A DNA stretch of 64,000 bases from Actinomadura meyerae (GTDB lineage: Bacteria > Actinomycetota > Actinomycetes > Streptosporangiales > Streptosporangiaceae), in the NCBI RefSeq assembly GCF_900188445.1, contig NZ_FZOR01000003.1, positions 186,001 through 250,000 of the forward strand. The letters run 5' to 3'. The notes beneath the pieces are model-generated. The model ran no database searches. It was not told where the DNA came from and worked only from the letters and a program-made list of their open reading frames with translations. Positions 27,016 through 34,764 of this stretch are shown piece by piece (within the stretch, counting starts at the first letter, position 1; the number at the start of each line of letters is the position of its first letter). The translations under genes and the position numbers were made by a program.

Positions 27016-27859
27016 CGGCGAGCGCCCCCAGGTCTGGGTCGAGGCTCGCCACGATCAGCCGCGCCTCGCCCAGCTCGGCTCCTTCCAGGAGGGACGGCAG
27101 CGCACCGAGCGCCTCCCCCGCCGGCATCGGCGGGGGCGCGTCCGCGCCCTCGATCTCCCTGAGCCATCCCTCGACCCGCTCCCGCACACCGGCGAAGCCG
27201 CGCGTCATCCACCGCAGGACGAGCGAGCGCCGGACCCTCCGGACGAACGCCGCCGGCCGCTCGGGCGAGGCTCCGGTCAGGGCCTCGTCCCGCAGCACGG
27301 CGGCCCGTTCCGCCGCCGTGTCCCACCCGGCGACGCGCAGGAACCGCGAGAGGCTGTCGAGGCGGGCCGCGACCCGCCGGTCCTCCGTCCAGAAGGTCTC
27401 GTCCGCCCGGTCGACGGCGGTGGCCTCCGCGGCCTGGACGACGTCCCCCTGCAACGTCAGGTCGACGCGCAGCCCGGCGGGCCAGTAGGGCAGGACCGGC
27501 CCCAGAGGTACGTGCAGGACGTCCAGCCGCAGCCCGTCCCGGTCGTCGGCCCGGTCGGCCATCTCCGCGCCGGACTCCAGCGGAGGCCGCTCCCCGCCTT
27601 CGCGCTCCCCGCCTCCGCGCTCCCCGCTCACGCCCCCGCCGTCCAGGCCGCGCCGCCTCGGCTCCGGCATGTCCCGCCAGACGGTCTCGATGGCCTCGGC
27701 CAGCGCCGGGCCGGGGCGGCCGCAGACGACGAGCGCGCCCGCCTCGGCGGGGGCGAGCGCGGGCCGCCACCGGCGCCGCCGCAGCTCGGCCTCGACCGCG
27801 AGCCGGTCCGCGGTGCCGTCCGCGGCCGCCACGACGAGCGGGCGCGGGTCGGCCGTCAC
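27008..27859 (-). CDS. Cysteine-poor complex I B/D-like protein
   Basis: A 283-residue soluble protein between nuoA and nuoH, where B, C and D normally lie. Residues 1-80 resemble the second half of NuoB: ALVVCGRPGPALAEAIETVW followed by RDMPEPRR. After a charged Gly/Glu-rich linker, VPLGPVLPYWPAGLRVDLTL and a helix ARLDSLSRFLRVAGWDTAAE resemble NuoD. The [4Fe-4S] cysteines of NuoB are missing (one Cys in all), as are the quinone-site His and Tyr of NuoD. It could be a cofactor-less scaffold for the membrane arm. GTG start overlaps the nuoA stop (GTGA). The homology is my reading and needs a profile search. Confidence 0.6.
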   Translation of the reverse strand: MTADPRPLVVAAADGTADRLAVEAELRRRRWRPALAPAEAGALVVCGRPGPALAEAIETVWRDMPEPRRRGLDGGGVSGERGGGEREGGERPPLESGAEMADRADDRDGLRLDVLHVPLGPVLPYWPAGLRVDLTLQGDVVQAAEATAVDRADETFWTEDRRVAARLDSLSRFLRVAGWDTAAERAAVLRDEALTGASPERPAAFVRRVRRSLVLRWMTRGFAGVRERVEGWLREIEGADAPPPMPAGEALGALPSLLEGAELGEARLIVASLDPDLGALADG

Positions 27860-28200
27860 GCCCACCGCAGCGCCCCCTCCCGCCACGCGTAGAGGACGCC
27901 GACGAGCAGCAGCGCCAGGAAGACGAACATCTCCACGACCGCCTTCACGCCCACCGACGCGACGACGACCGCCCACGGGTACATGAAGACCATCTCCATG
28001 TCGAAGGCCAGGAAGACCATCGACACCGTGTACCAGCGCACGTGGTACCGGGACAGCGCGTGCTCGGCCGGGCGCGCCCCCGACAGGAACGGCCCGCTCT
28101 CGAACCCGCGCGGCGCGAGCGCGAACGACGCCGCGTACACGCCCGCGACGAGCGCCAGGACCAGCCCGGCCACGGAGAGGGCGACGGCGTACGGCGGCAT
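27856..28200 (-). CDS. nuoA: Complex I-like subunit A
   Basis: A 114-residue, three-helix subunit opening the operon. Seen: FESGPFLSGARPAEHALSRY loop and HVRWYTVSMVFLAFDMEMVF with the conserved acidic DxE, then YPWAVV. These residues sit at the quinone-side junction in complex I, and are kept here although nuoH and B/D are degenerate. A hairpin lies 18 bases upstream and an EspR-like gene precedes it on the same strand. Confidence 0.93.
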   Translation of the reverse strand: MPPYAVALSVAGLVLALVAGVYAASFALAPRGFESGPFLSGARPAEHALSRYHVRWYTVSMVFLAFDMEMVFMYPWAVVVASVGVKAVVEMFVFLALLLVGVLYAWREGALRWA

Positions 28201-28217
28201 TGCCCCTCCGGGGTGTC

Positions 28218-28237
28218 GGCGGACCGGCTAGTCCGCC
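28218..28237. terminator. Hairpin between EspR-like gene and nuoA
   Basis: GGCGGAC-CGGCTA-GTCCGCC, 7-base perfect arms, in the 65 bases between the regulator stop and nuoA. No T-run; it may be a weak terminator or a structured nuoA leader. Confidence 0.4.
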
Positions 28238-28265
28238 TCTACCTGATCAGGAGCGGCCCGAAACC

Positions 28266-28754
28266 TCACCCCGGCCCGGGATGCCCGCTCCCGTTGCCCT
28301 CCGCCCGCGCGTTGCGGTCGCGGTCGGCCGCGGCGGCGGCGAGGATCATCTCGTCCACGACCCAGCGGGCCTGCGGGGACAGGTCGACGAGGGCGCGCAG
28401 CACCTCCGGCCGGATGACGCCCTGCTCCACGTCCCGGCGCAGCGCCTGGATCGTGAGGTCGTCGCCGATCGGCGCGGACTCGCCCGCGAAGCCGAAGTAG
28501 CCGATCGGCACGCCGAAGAACGTGGCGAGCGCGGTCAGCGTCTTCAGCTGCGGGTTCTCCTGCCGCCCGGTGCGCAGCTTCCACACGGTGGTGGACGAGA
28601 TGTCCTCGCCGGTGGCGGCCGCGATGGCGGCGGCCGTCTCCACGTTGTTGCGCGGCGGCGCGGCGTCCGCCGGCCACAGGTTCCGGATCAGCCACTCGAC
28701 CTTCTCGGCCAGCGACGCCCCCGGCGAGACCCCGTCCGCGTGCTCGCGCATCAT
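28266..28754 (-). CDS. EspR-like helix-turn-helix regulator
   Basis: A 162-residue protein. Seen: an N-terminal helix LAEKVEWLIRNLWP, an XRE-type helix-turn-helix with SSTTVWKLRTGRQENPQLKT, then ALATFFGVPIGYFGFAGES and a C-terminal helical dimer domain. The layout resembles EspR of mycobacteria, a nucleoid-associated regulator of secretion genes. Two adjacent ATG codons follow GGGGAGGG; either may be used. It may control the nuo-like operon 65 bases downstream, or itself; not shown by sequence. Confidence 0.8.
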   Translation of the reverse strand: MMREHADGVSPGASLAEKVEWLIRNLWPADAAPPRNNVETAAAIAAATGEDISSTTVWKLRTGRQENPQLKTLTALATFFGVPIGYFGFAGESAPIGDDLTIQALRRDVEQGVIRPEVLRALVDLSPQARWVVDEMILAAAAADRDRNARAEGNGSGHPGPG

Positions 28755-28899
28755 GCCCCTCCCCATGTCAGTGATTTTAGTTGACCACATCAGCGCTCGT
28801 CAGCCAAGGACACGCGCCGGGGCGGAACCGGAGAGGGAGGCGCCGGCTCCCCCTCAGGTCGGAGCCTCTCCTCCCCCGCGGGGAACTTTGCCGAGACTC

Positions 28900-28929
28900 G
28901 TTGCAAAGAGCCTTTGCAACTCCTAGCGT
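28900..28929 (+). promoter_or_regulatory. Promoter with embedded palindromic operator (ArsR gene)
   Basis: Perfect 9-base arms GTTGCAAAG (28900-28908) and CTTTGCAAC (28912-28920). TTGCAA at 28901-28906 can serve as -35 box, exactly 17 bases before a -10-like TAGCGT (28924-28929); the ATG is 7 bases after the -10, so the mRNA is probably leaderless. A repressor bound here would cover the -35 box and spacer. Confidence 0.7.
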
Positions 28930-28936
28930 CGGCGGC

Positions 28937-29497
28937 ATGAAGGAGCAACCCGAGCCGGAGCTGATCACCGACCCGGCACAGGTGCGGCTGCTCGCGCACC
29001 CGCTGCGGCGGCGGATCGCCGAGGTCCTGCGGCGCGGGCCCGCCTCGTCCACCACCCTCGCCCGCGAGCTCGGCGAGAGCACCGGGTCGACGAGCTACCA
29101 CCTGCGGCGGTTCGCCGAGCACGGGTTCGTCGAGGAGGTGCCCGAGCTGGCGCGCGGGCGGGAGCGCTGGTGGCGGGCGGTGGACGCCGACCGCCGGCTG
29201 CCGCCGCACCGCGACCAGTCGCCGGAGATGCGCGCGGCGGTGGAAGAGGTGGTCCGGCTGGAGTTCGCGAACGAGCTCGAGATGCTCGGCCGCTTCCTGG
29301 GCGAGCGCGACGAACTCGGACCCTGGTCGGACGCGCTGCTCTACTCGTTCGCCACCGTCACGCTGACGCCCGACCAGGTGCGCCCCTTCTTCGAGGAGTA
29401 CATCGCGCTCCTCTACCGGTACAAGCGCGCCGACGACGACCCGCCGCCGGACGCGCGCACCTTCCACGCCAGGTTCCTGGCGTTCCCGGAGGTCTAG
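28937..29497 (+). CDS. ArsR-family winged-helix regulator
   Basis: A 186-residue regulator. Seen: AQVRLLAHPLRRRIAEVLRR, the recognition region SSTTLARELGESTGSTSYHL, and a wing GRERWWRAVDADRR. Metal-binding cysteines are absent. The C-terminal half is a helical domain like that of ArsR proteins next to MFS or MMPL exporters. A palindromic operator lies in its promoter and an MMPL transporter starts 113 bases downstream, so it probably represses itself and the exporter. Confidence 0.88.
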   Translation: MKEQPEPELITDPAQVRLLAHPLRRRIAEVLRRGPASSTTLARELGESTGSTSYHLRRFAEHGFVEEVPELARGRERWWRAVDADRRLPPHRDQSPEMRAAVEEVVRLEFANELEMLGRFLGERDELGPWSDALLYSFATVTLTPDQVRPFFEEYIALLYRYKRADDDPPPDARTFHARFLAFPEV

Positions 29498-29610
29498 AGC
29501 CCGGGCCGCCGAGTTGCCCCTCGCCGGCCCGGACGGGCGGAAGCCCGCATCACCACGCCGAACGGCGTGTTCCACGCAACGCGAACCCCCACCGGAAAGG
29601 AGAGCACCTC

Positions 29611-31683
29611 ATGCTGCTCTCGCGCAAACGGCGGCCGCTCACATGGGCGGTCCTGCTGGCCTGGATCGCCATCACGGTCCTGGCGACGCCGCTCGCCGGC
29701 CGGCTCTCGGACGTCGTCCAGGCGAAGTCGTCGGCCGAGCTGCCGCGCGGCGCCCAGTCCACGCGGGTCGAGGAGCTGACGCCCCGCTTCCCCGGCGGCG
29801 AGCTCGCCCCGGGCATCATCGCCTACGTCCGGCCGGGCGGCATCACCCCGGCCGACCGCGCGAAGGCCGAGGCCGACCGGACGGCCCTCGCCCCGCTCGC
29901 CGCCGGGCCGGTCGGGCGGCCCGTCCCGTCCGGCGACGGCGAGGCGCTGATGCTCACCGTGCCGCTGAAGGACGACGACGCGCTCACCGACCGGGCCGAG
30001 CGGCTCCGCGACCGGGCCCTCGCGGACGCCCCGCCCGGCCTGGACGTGCGGCTGGCCGGCCCGGCGGGCGCCGCCCTCGACGTCGGGGACGCCTTCGAGA
30101 AGGTCGACAAGCCGGCGCTGCTGGCCACGGTCGCGCTGGTCGCCGCCGTGCTGCTGTTCACCTACCGCAGCCCGGTCCTGTGGCTGCTGCCGATCGTGAA
30201 CGCGGCGATCGCCCTGCAGGTGACGGGCGCCGTCGTGTACCTCCTCGGCAGGCACGCCGGCCTCTACGTCGCGGACGGGACGTCCACGATCCTGAACGCG
30301 CTCGTGTTCGGCATCTCGACCGACTACGCGCTGCTGCTGCTCGCCCGCTACCGCGAGGAGCTGCGCCGCCATCCCGACCGGCACGACGCGATGCGGGCCG
30401 CGCTGCGCCGCGCCGCCGCGCCCATCGCCGCGTCCGCCGCGACGGTCGCGCTCGGCCTGCTCTGCCTGCTCGCCGCCCGCATGGGCTTCAACTACGCGCT
30501 CGGCCCGATCGGCGCCATCGGCGTCGCCGGCGGGCTGCTCGTCGTCATGTCGCTGCTGCCCGCGCTCCTGGTGATCCTGGGCCGCTGGGTGTTCTGGCCG
30601 CGCATCCCCCGCTACGGCGACGCCCCGTCCGGCCGCGGCGCCTGGGACCGCGTCGGCCGGCGCATCGCGGCCCGCCCCCGCCTCGTCTGGGTCGGCGGCC
30701 TGGCCGTCCTCGGCGCGCTCGCCGCCGCCTGCCTCGGCATCACCACGGGCCTGGACCGCGCCCACTTCCTCACGAGCACGCCCAGCTCCACCGTCGGCGA
30801 GAACCTGCTCGCCCAGCACTACCCCGGCGGCCAGGGCCGCCCCCTCCAGGTCATCACCGCGAAGCCCGACGCCGTCACCACCGCGCTCCGGGACGCCCCC
30901 GGCGTCGCCCGCGTGGGAACGCCGGAGACCTCCGCGGACGGCCGCCTGGCCAGGTTCGAGGTCGTCCTCACCTCGCCTCCCGACAGCGCGGCGGCGAAGC
31001 AGACCGTCCGCGACCTCCGCACGGCCGTCCCCGACGCGCTGTTCGGCGCGAGCACCGCCGCCGAGATCGACCTCGCCGACGCCCAGGCCCACGACCGCAG
31101 GGTGGTGATCCCGCTCGTGCTGGCCGTGGTGCTGCTCATCCTCATCGCCCTGCTCCGCGCGCTGGTCGCGCCGGTCCTGGTGGTCGCGACGGTCGTCGGG
31201 TCCTACTTCGCCGCCCTCGGCGCCTCCTGGCTGCTGTTCAGGTACGCGTTCGGCTTCCCCGCCCTCGACATCCAGGTCGCGCTCATGGGCTTCCTGTTCA
31301 TGGTCGCCCTGGGCGTGGACTACAACCTGTTCCTCGTCTCCCGCATCCGCGAGGAGGTGGCGCGCGCCGACCACCGGACGGGCGTCCTGCGCGGTCTCGG
31401 CGTCACCGGCGGCGTCATCTCCAGCGCGGGACTCGTCCTCGCCGCCACGTTCGGCGTCCTCGGCGCCATGCCGGTCACGATGATGGTGGAGATAGGCGTC
31501 CTGGTCTCGCTCGGCGTCCTGCTGGACACCTTCTTCGTCCGCTCGGTCATCGTCCCCGCCCTCGCCCTGGACGCGGGCTCCCGCTTCTGGTGGCCCGCCC
31601 GCCCCCGAACGCCCGCCGCTCGACACCACCCGGAGGACCGCGAGGCGGCGCCGTCGCTCAGTGGACGCGAAACCGCGCCGTAA
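29611..31683 (+). CDS. MMPL family membrane transporter
   Basis: A 690-residue RND-superfamily exporter with two repeats of one plus five membrane helices and two outer domains. Seen: first helix LTWAVLLAWIAITVLATPLA, FGISTDYALLLLARYREE with the functional Asp-Tyr pair, and FMVALGVDYNLFLVSRIREE in the second half with the same pair. ATG 29611 is set by AAAGGAGAG. Family members export lipids, siderophores or toxic compounds, driven by proton flow. Its tail overlaps the convergent next gene by 26 bases. Likely under ArsR control. Confidence 0.92.
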   Translation: MLLSRKRRPLTWAVLLAWIAITVLATPLAGRLSDVVQAKSSAELPRGAQSTRVEELTPRFPGGELAPGIIAYVRPGGITPADRAKAEADRTALAPLAAGPVGRPVPSGDGEALMLTVPLKDDDALTDRAERLRDRALADAPPGLDVRLAGPAGAALDVGDAFEKVDKPALLATVALVAAVLLFTYRSPVLWLLPIVNAAIALQVTGAVVYLLGRHAGLYVADGTSTILNALVFGISTDYALLLLARYREELRRHPDRHDAMRAALRRAAAPIAASAATVALGLLCLLAARMGFNYALGPIGAIGVAGGLLVVMSLLPALLVILGRWVFWPRIPRYGDAPSGRGAWDRVGRRIAARPRLVWVGGLAVLGALAAACLGITTGLDRAHFLTSTPSSTVGENLLAQHYPGGQGRPLQVITAKPDAVTTALRDAPGVARVGTPETSADGRLARFEVVLTSPPDSAAAKQTVRDLRTAVPDALFGASTAAEIDLADAQAHDRRVVIPLVLAVVLLILIALLRALVAPVLVVATVVGSYFAALGASWLLFRYAFGFPALDIQVALMGFLFMVALGVDYNLFLVSRIREEVARADHRTGVLRGLGVTGGVISSAGLVLAATFGVLGAMPVTMMVEIGVLVSLGVLLDTFFVRSVIVPALALDAGSRFWWPARPRTPAARHHPEDREAAPSLSGRETAP

Positions 31684-32269
31684 GGCCGTCGACGAGCCTT
31701 TTCCACACCGCGGCCTCGGTGCCGTCCAGCACGGCCGGTTCGCGGCGGTCGGTAACGGCCGCCACGAGCCGGCCGAGCGGTTCCCCACGGTGCAGGGCCC
31801 GCTCGGCGGCGTCATCGCCCGCCCAGGACCCCGCGTCGAGGAACAGCTCACCGGCCTGCTCCAGCAAGTGCCCATCCGGCCGCTCCGACTCCAGAAGATC
31901 CCGGTGGACGCCCGCGATGGCGTAGACGTTGACGGTGTCGACCCAGACGGTCAGCTCACCGTTCCGGGCGGCTTCGAGAACGATCGGCCAGGTGGACATG
32001 GCGGCGAGGTCGTGCCCGCGTTCCCCATGCCGGACGAGCCAGGCGACCAGGGCCCGTTCGGTGCGGAACACCTCGATCCGGCCGCCCGAGCCGAGGAACA
32101 CCGGCTCGTCCCGCAGGTAGCAGCGCAGCGTGTGGAAGTCGCCGTCGTCCGTGGTGATCCGGATCGGGTCGATGCCGACGCTCTCCCAGAACGCCAGGCT
32201 CTCGCGCTCCAGATCCTTGAGGTATCCGATGTCGCCTCCCAGGCCGGTCCTGCCGACAGGATGCCGCAA
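31658..32269 (-). CDS. Hypothetical protein
   Basis: A 203-residue soluble protein not recognised as a known enzyme. Seen: DIGYLKDLERESLAFW near the start, FRTERALVAWLVRHGERGHD and the Trp-rich AMSTWPIVLEAA, with an acidic, partly helical C-terminal half. The only in-frame start before the conserved-looking part is TTG 32269 with no clear ribosome site, so the true start is unsure. It overlaps the MMPL gene tail to tail by 26 bases and lies 16 bases after the PAP2 gene. Confidence 0.65.
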   Translation of the reverse strand: MRHPVGRTGLGGDIGYLKDLERESLAFWESVGIDPIRITTDDGDFHTLRCYLRDEPVFLGSGGRIEVFRTERALVAWLVRHGERGHDLAAMSTWPIVLEAARNGELTVWVDTVNVYAIAGVHRDLLESERPDGHLLEQAGELFLDAGSWAGDDAAERALHRGEPLGRLVAAVTDRREPAVLDGTEAAVWKRLVDGLTARFRVH

Positions 32270-32285
32270 CGGCCGCGACGCCGCA

Positions 32286-32936
32286 TCAGGGACCGAACGG
32301 CCGCCACCGGATGAGGAGCGCCAGCAGGAGCGGGCCCAGCGCGAGGCTGAACAGCACGTCGGTGAGCCAGTGCTCGTCCGCCACCGTCAGCGCCGCCGCC
32401 GTGGCGCAGCCGGTCGCCAGCGCGATGCCCCGCCGGCGCTGTGCGGGCAGCCGGGCGGCCGGGAACGCGATCACCAGCAGTTCCAGGATGAGCCAGACGA
32501 GCACGAACGCGTTGAGGGTGTGGCCGGACGGATAGGCGTTCCCGTGGGTGAACAGCACGTCCGTCCCGCTGTAGGGATAGGTCCGGGGTATCACCGACTT
32601 CAGCCCGGACTGCAGCAGCGACAGCCCGCCCACGATCGCCACGCCGACCACGAGACACCGGGCCGAACGCGTCCGCACGCTCGCGATGGCGGCCAGCGGA
32701 AAGATGACCGCCACCAGGTCGCCGCGCTGCCCGAGCTTCGTGACGAAGTGAACGGCCGCGAGCAGACCACCCCGGACGTGCGCGTCGCAGAACTCGTGGA
32801 CGGCCCAGTCGAGCCGCCTGAGCGGTCCGTCGAGCAGCACGTCCGCGGCGACCACGGCCATGATCGCGACGGGCAGGCCGCGGCGCCGCCACCCCAGCGC
32901 CGCGGCCCGCCCGCGGACCGCCGTCTCCGGCTTCAC
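32286..32936 (-). CDS. PAP2-superfamily membrane phosphatase
   Basis: A 216-residue membrane protein with about six helices. Seen: phosphatase motif 1 in the altered form KSVIPRTYP, motif 2 AYPSGHTLNA and motif 3 reduced to EHWLTDVL (His and Asp kept, SR lost). Family members dephosphorylate lipid phosphates such as phosphatidate or undecaprenyl diphosphate. GTG start overlaps the alcohol dehydrogenase stop by 4 bases (GTGA). Confidence 0.87.
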   Translation of the reverse strand: MKPETAVRGRAAALGWRRRGLPVAIMAVVAADVLLDGPLRRLDWAVHEFCDAHVRGGLLAAVHFVTKLGQRGDLVAVIFPLAAIASVRTRSARCLVVGVAIVGGLSLLQSGLKSVIPRTYPYSGTDVLFTHGNAYPSGHTLNAFVLVWLILELLVIAFPAARLPAQRRRGIALATGCATAAALTVADEHWLTDVLFSLALGPLLLALLIRWRPFGP

Positions 32937-33967
32937 GGCGTGAGGATCGCGCGGCCCCGCACGCGCCCGGCGTCCAGGTCGCCGACCGCGGACCGGAAGT
33001 CGTCCAGCGCGTACTTCCGGGTGTGCAGCGTGACCGCGCCGCGGGCGGCGAGGGCCATCAGGTCGCACAGGTCGTTGTAGGAGCCGACGAGGTTCCCGAT
33101 GATGTTGATCTCGGCGGAGATGATGTCGATCGTCGGGACGTCGATGTTCTCGCCGTAGCCGACCACGTGGTAGTCGCCGGCCTCCCGCAGCATCCGCAGC
33201 CCCTCGGCGGTCGTGCCGCCCTCCCCGACGAAGTCGACGACGACCTCCGCGCCGCCGCCGGTGAGGTCGAGGACGTGCTCGACGTGGTCGCCGTCCGCGA
33301 CGATCCCGTGGTCGGCGCCGATCTCGGTGGCGAGCCGCACGGCGTCCGGTTCGCGGTCCACCACGATGAACTCGGCCGGGCTGATCGCCTTGAGCACCTG
33401 GACGCCGATGTGCCCGAGCCCCCCGGCCCCGATCACCACGCACCGGTCCCGCGGGGTCAGCCGCCGCGCCGCCTTCGCCGCCGCGTGGTAGGCGGTGAGG
33501 CCCGCGTCGGCGAACGCCGCGACGTCCGCGGGCTCCAGCGACTCGTCCAGCTTCACGACGCTGCGCGCGGACGTCTTCAGGTAGTCGGCGTACCCGCCGT
33601 CGGCATCGATGCCGGGGAACCTGCTGTCCACGCAGTGCACGTCGTCCCCCGACCGGCACGCCCGGCACAGCCCGCAGGTGACGATCGGGTGCAGGATCAC
33701 CTTGTCGCCCTCGGCGACGTTCGTGACCGCCGGCCCGACCCGGTGCACCCACCCGGCGTTCTCGTGGCCGATCGTGTACGGCAGTTCCACGCCGGACTTC
33801 CCGGCCCACTGCCCTTCGAGGATGTGCAGGTCGGTCCGGCACACCCCGGCTCCGCCGATCCGCACCACGACGTCGAACGGCCCGTCCGCCTCGGGAACGG
33901 GCACCTCCGCCATCCGCAGGTCCTCGCCGTACCCGACGACCCGCACGGCCCGCATAGTGCTGCTCAT
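32933..33967 (-). CDS. Zinc-dependent alcohol dehydrogenase
   Basis: A 344-residue medium-chain dehydrogenase. Seen: catalytic zinc ligands in GVCRTDLHI and GHENAGWV; structural-zinc loop CGLCRACRSGDDVHC; cofactor motif GAGGLGHIGV with an Asp after the next strand (VVDRE), favouring NAD(H). Start is ATG 33967 (MSSTMRAVRVVG); the in-frame extension to 34018 has no ribosome site and runs into the tRNA terminator region. Substrate unknown. Confidence 0.92.
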   Translation of the reverse strand: MSSTMRAVRVVGYGEDLRMAEVPVPEADGPFDVVVRIGGAGVCRTDLHILEGQWAGKSGVELPYTIGHENAGWVHRVGPAVTNVAEGDKVILHPIVTCGLCRACRSGDDVHCVDSRFPGIDADGGYADYLKTSARSVVKLDESLEPADVAAFADAGLTAYHAAAKAARRLTPRDRCVVIGAGGLGHIGVQVLKAISPAEFIVVDREPDAVRLATEIGADHGIVADGDHVEHVLDLTGGGAEVVVDFVGEGGTTAEGLRMLREAGDYHVVGYGENIDVPTIDIISAEINIIGNLVGSYNDLCDLMALAARGAVTLHTRKYALDDFRSAVGDLDAGRVRGRAILTP

Positions 33968-34019
33968 GGACTCGCCCCTACCCAGGCGCGCCCCTGATGA
34001 TCGCCCGCACCGGGGCATG

Positions 34020-34045
34020 AAAAAACCGCAGGTTCCCCTGCGGTT
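34020..34045 (-). terminator. Intrinsic terminator of the tRNA transcript
   Basis: On the minus strand: AACCGCAGG, a four-base loop, CCTGCGGTT, then TTTT. It lies 8 bases after the 3' end of the second tRNA-Glu, so it ends tRNA transcription. This is the clearest classical terminator outside the leader regions. Confidence 0.85.
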
Positions 34046-34052
34046 CCACGTG

Positions 34053-34125
34053 TACCCCCGAGCGGATTCGAACCGCCGTTACCGCCTTGAGAGGGCGGCG
34101 TCCTAGGCCACTAGACGACGGGGGC
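34053..34125 (-). tRNA. tRNA-Glu (CTC), copy 1
   Basis: 73 bases; acceptor GCCCCCG pairing CGGGGGT, D-arm with TAGTGGCCTA, anticodon stem CCGCC/GGCGG with loop CTCTCAA (anticodon CTC), T-arm GGTTCGAATCC. CCA is not encoded. Sequence identical to the copy at 34493. Confidence 0.97.
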
Positions 34126-34492
34126 CGGACGTCTGCCCCGGCGCGATCTCCCGCCCGGGCCGAGACCAGCCTACCGGACGCGCCACCCCACCTCGACCAG
34201 ATTTCCCGCCCCACACCCCCGCATAAATCACACACGGCCACAACGATCACCAACGACCGCGAAGGAACAGGCCGACGCTTCACATCGGCCCGCACAGAAG
34301 AGCGATACCGAGAAGGCTTATGCCCTGGTCAGGGAAAACGTCCTTGGACGTCGCAGAAAAAGGTCTCTCGAGTACGCCCCGGCCACCGTGAGGGCGAAGC
34401 CCGAACACCGGGGGTTCCAGGGGGTCGCCCCCCTGGGAAGACACCAGAGGTCGGCGAAATCGCCCGAAGGGCGATGAGCAGCCGTAGGCCAG
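34126..34492. other. Spacer between the two tRNA-Glu genes
   Basis: 367 bases with no supported gene. It includes one dispersed palindromic repeat (34410-34437) of the type found at 9.9 kb. Frames crossing it on both strands read through tRNA sequence and are rejected. Confidence 0.7.
34410..34437. repeat. Dispersed copy of the palindromic repeat core
   Basis: Same 28 bases as in the 61-base repeats at 9.9-10.2 kb: GGGGGTT followed by CCAGGGGGTCGCCCCCCTGG and G. Flanks differ, so the core is the mobile or conserved part. Confidence 0.85.
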
Positions 34493-34565
34493 TACCCCCG
34501 AGCGGATTCGAACCGCCGTTACCGCCTTGAGAGGGCGGCGTCCTAGGCCACTAGACGACGGGGGC
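34493..34565 (-). tRNA. tRNA-Glu (CTC), copy 2
   Basis: Identical to the 34053-34125 copy over 73 bases. It lies 27 bases after tRNA-Gln on the same strand. Confidence 0.97.
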
Positions 34566-34592
34566 GTGTGTCCGCCTCTTGGACGGACGCAG

Positions 34593-34664
34593 CTGGGGTA
34601 CCAGGACTCGAACCTAGACTAAGTGAACCAGAATCACTCGTGCTGCCGATTACACCATACCCCA
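34593..34664 (-). tRNA. tRNA-Gln (CTG)
   Basis: 72 bases; acceptor TGGGGTA pairing TACCCCA plus discriminator G, anticodon stem AGTGA/TCACT with loop TTCTGGT (anticodon CTG), T-arm GGTTCGAGTCC. CCA not encoded. First gene of the tRNA transcript. Confidence 0.97.
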
Positions 34665-34715
34665 GTGAGGTACGGGCTCCCGTTCCGTTTCCGGCCGGTC
34701 GCTCGCGCCTCGATG

Positions 34716-34744
34716 AGAATACAGGGTCTTGGGACAACCGCCAA
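34716..34744 (-). promoter_or_regulatory. Likely tRNA promoter
   Basis: On the minus strand TTGGCG, 17 bases, TATTCT, ending about 50 bases before the 5' end of tRNA-Gln. Near consensus for a housekeeping promoter; no other candidate lies in this gap. Confidence 0.5.
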
Positions 34745-34764
34745 AACGATTGGCCGGGCGGGTC

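Noticed and set aside
29494..31875. 793-codon minus-strand frame opposite the MMPL gene
   Set aside because: Antisense shadow of a well-supported transporter.
34053..34664. Integrated element at the tRNA genes
   Set aside because: No integrase, no direct repeat of a tRNA 3' end beyond the full tRNA-Glu copies, and flanking genes are ordinary.
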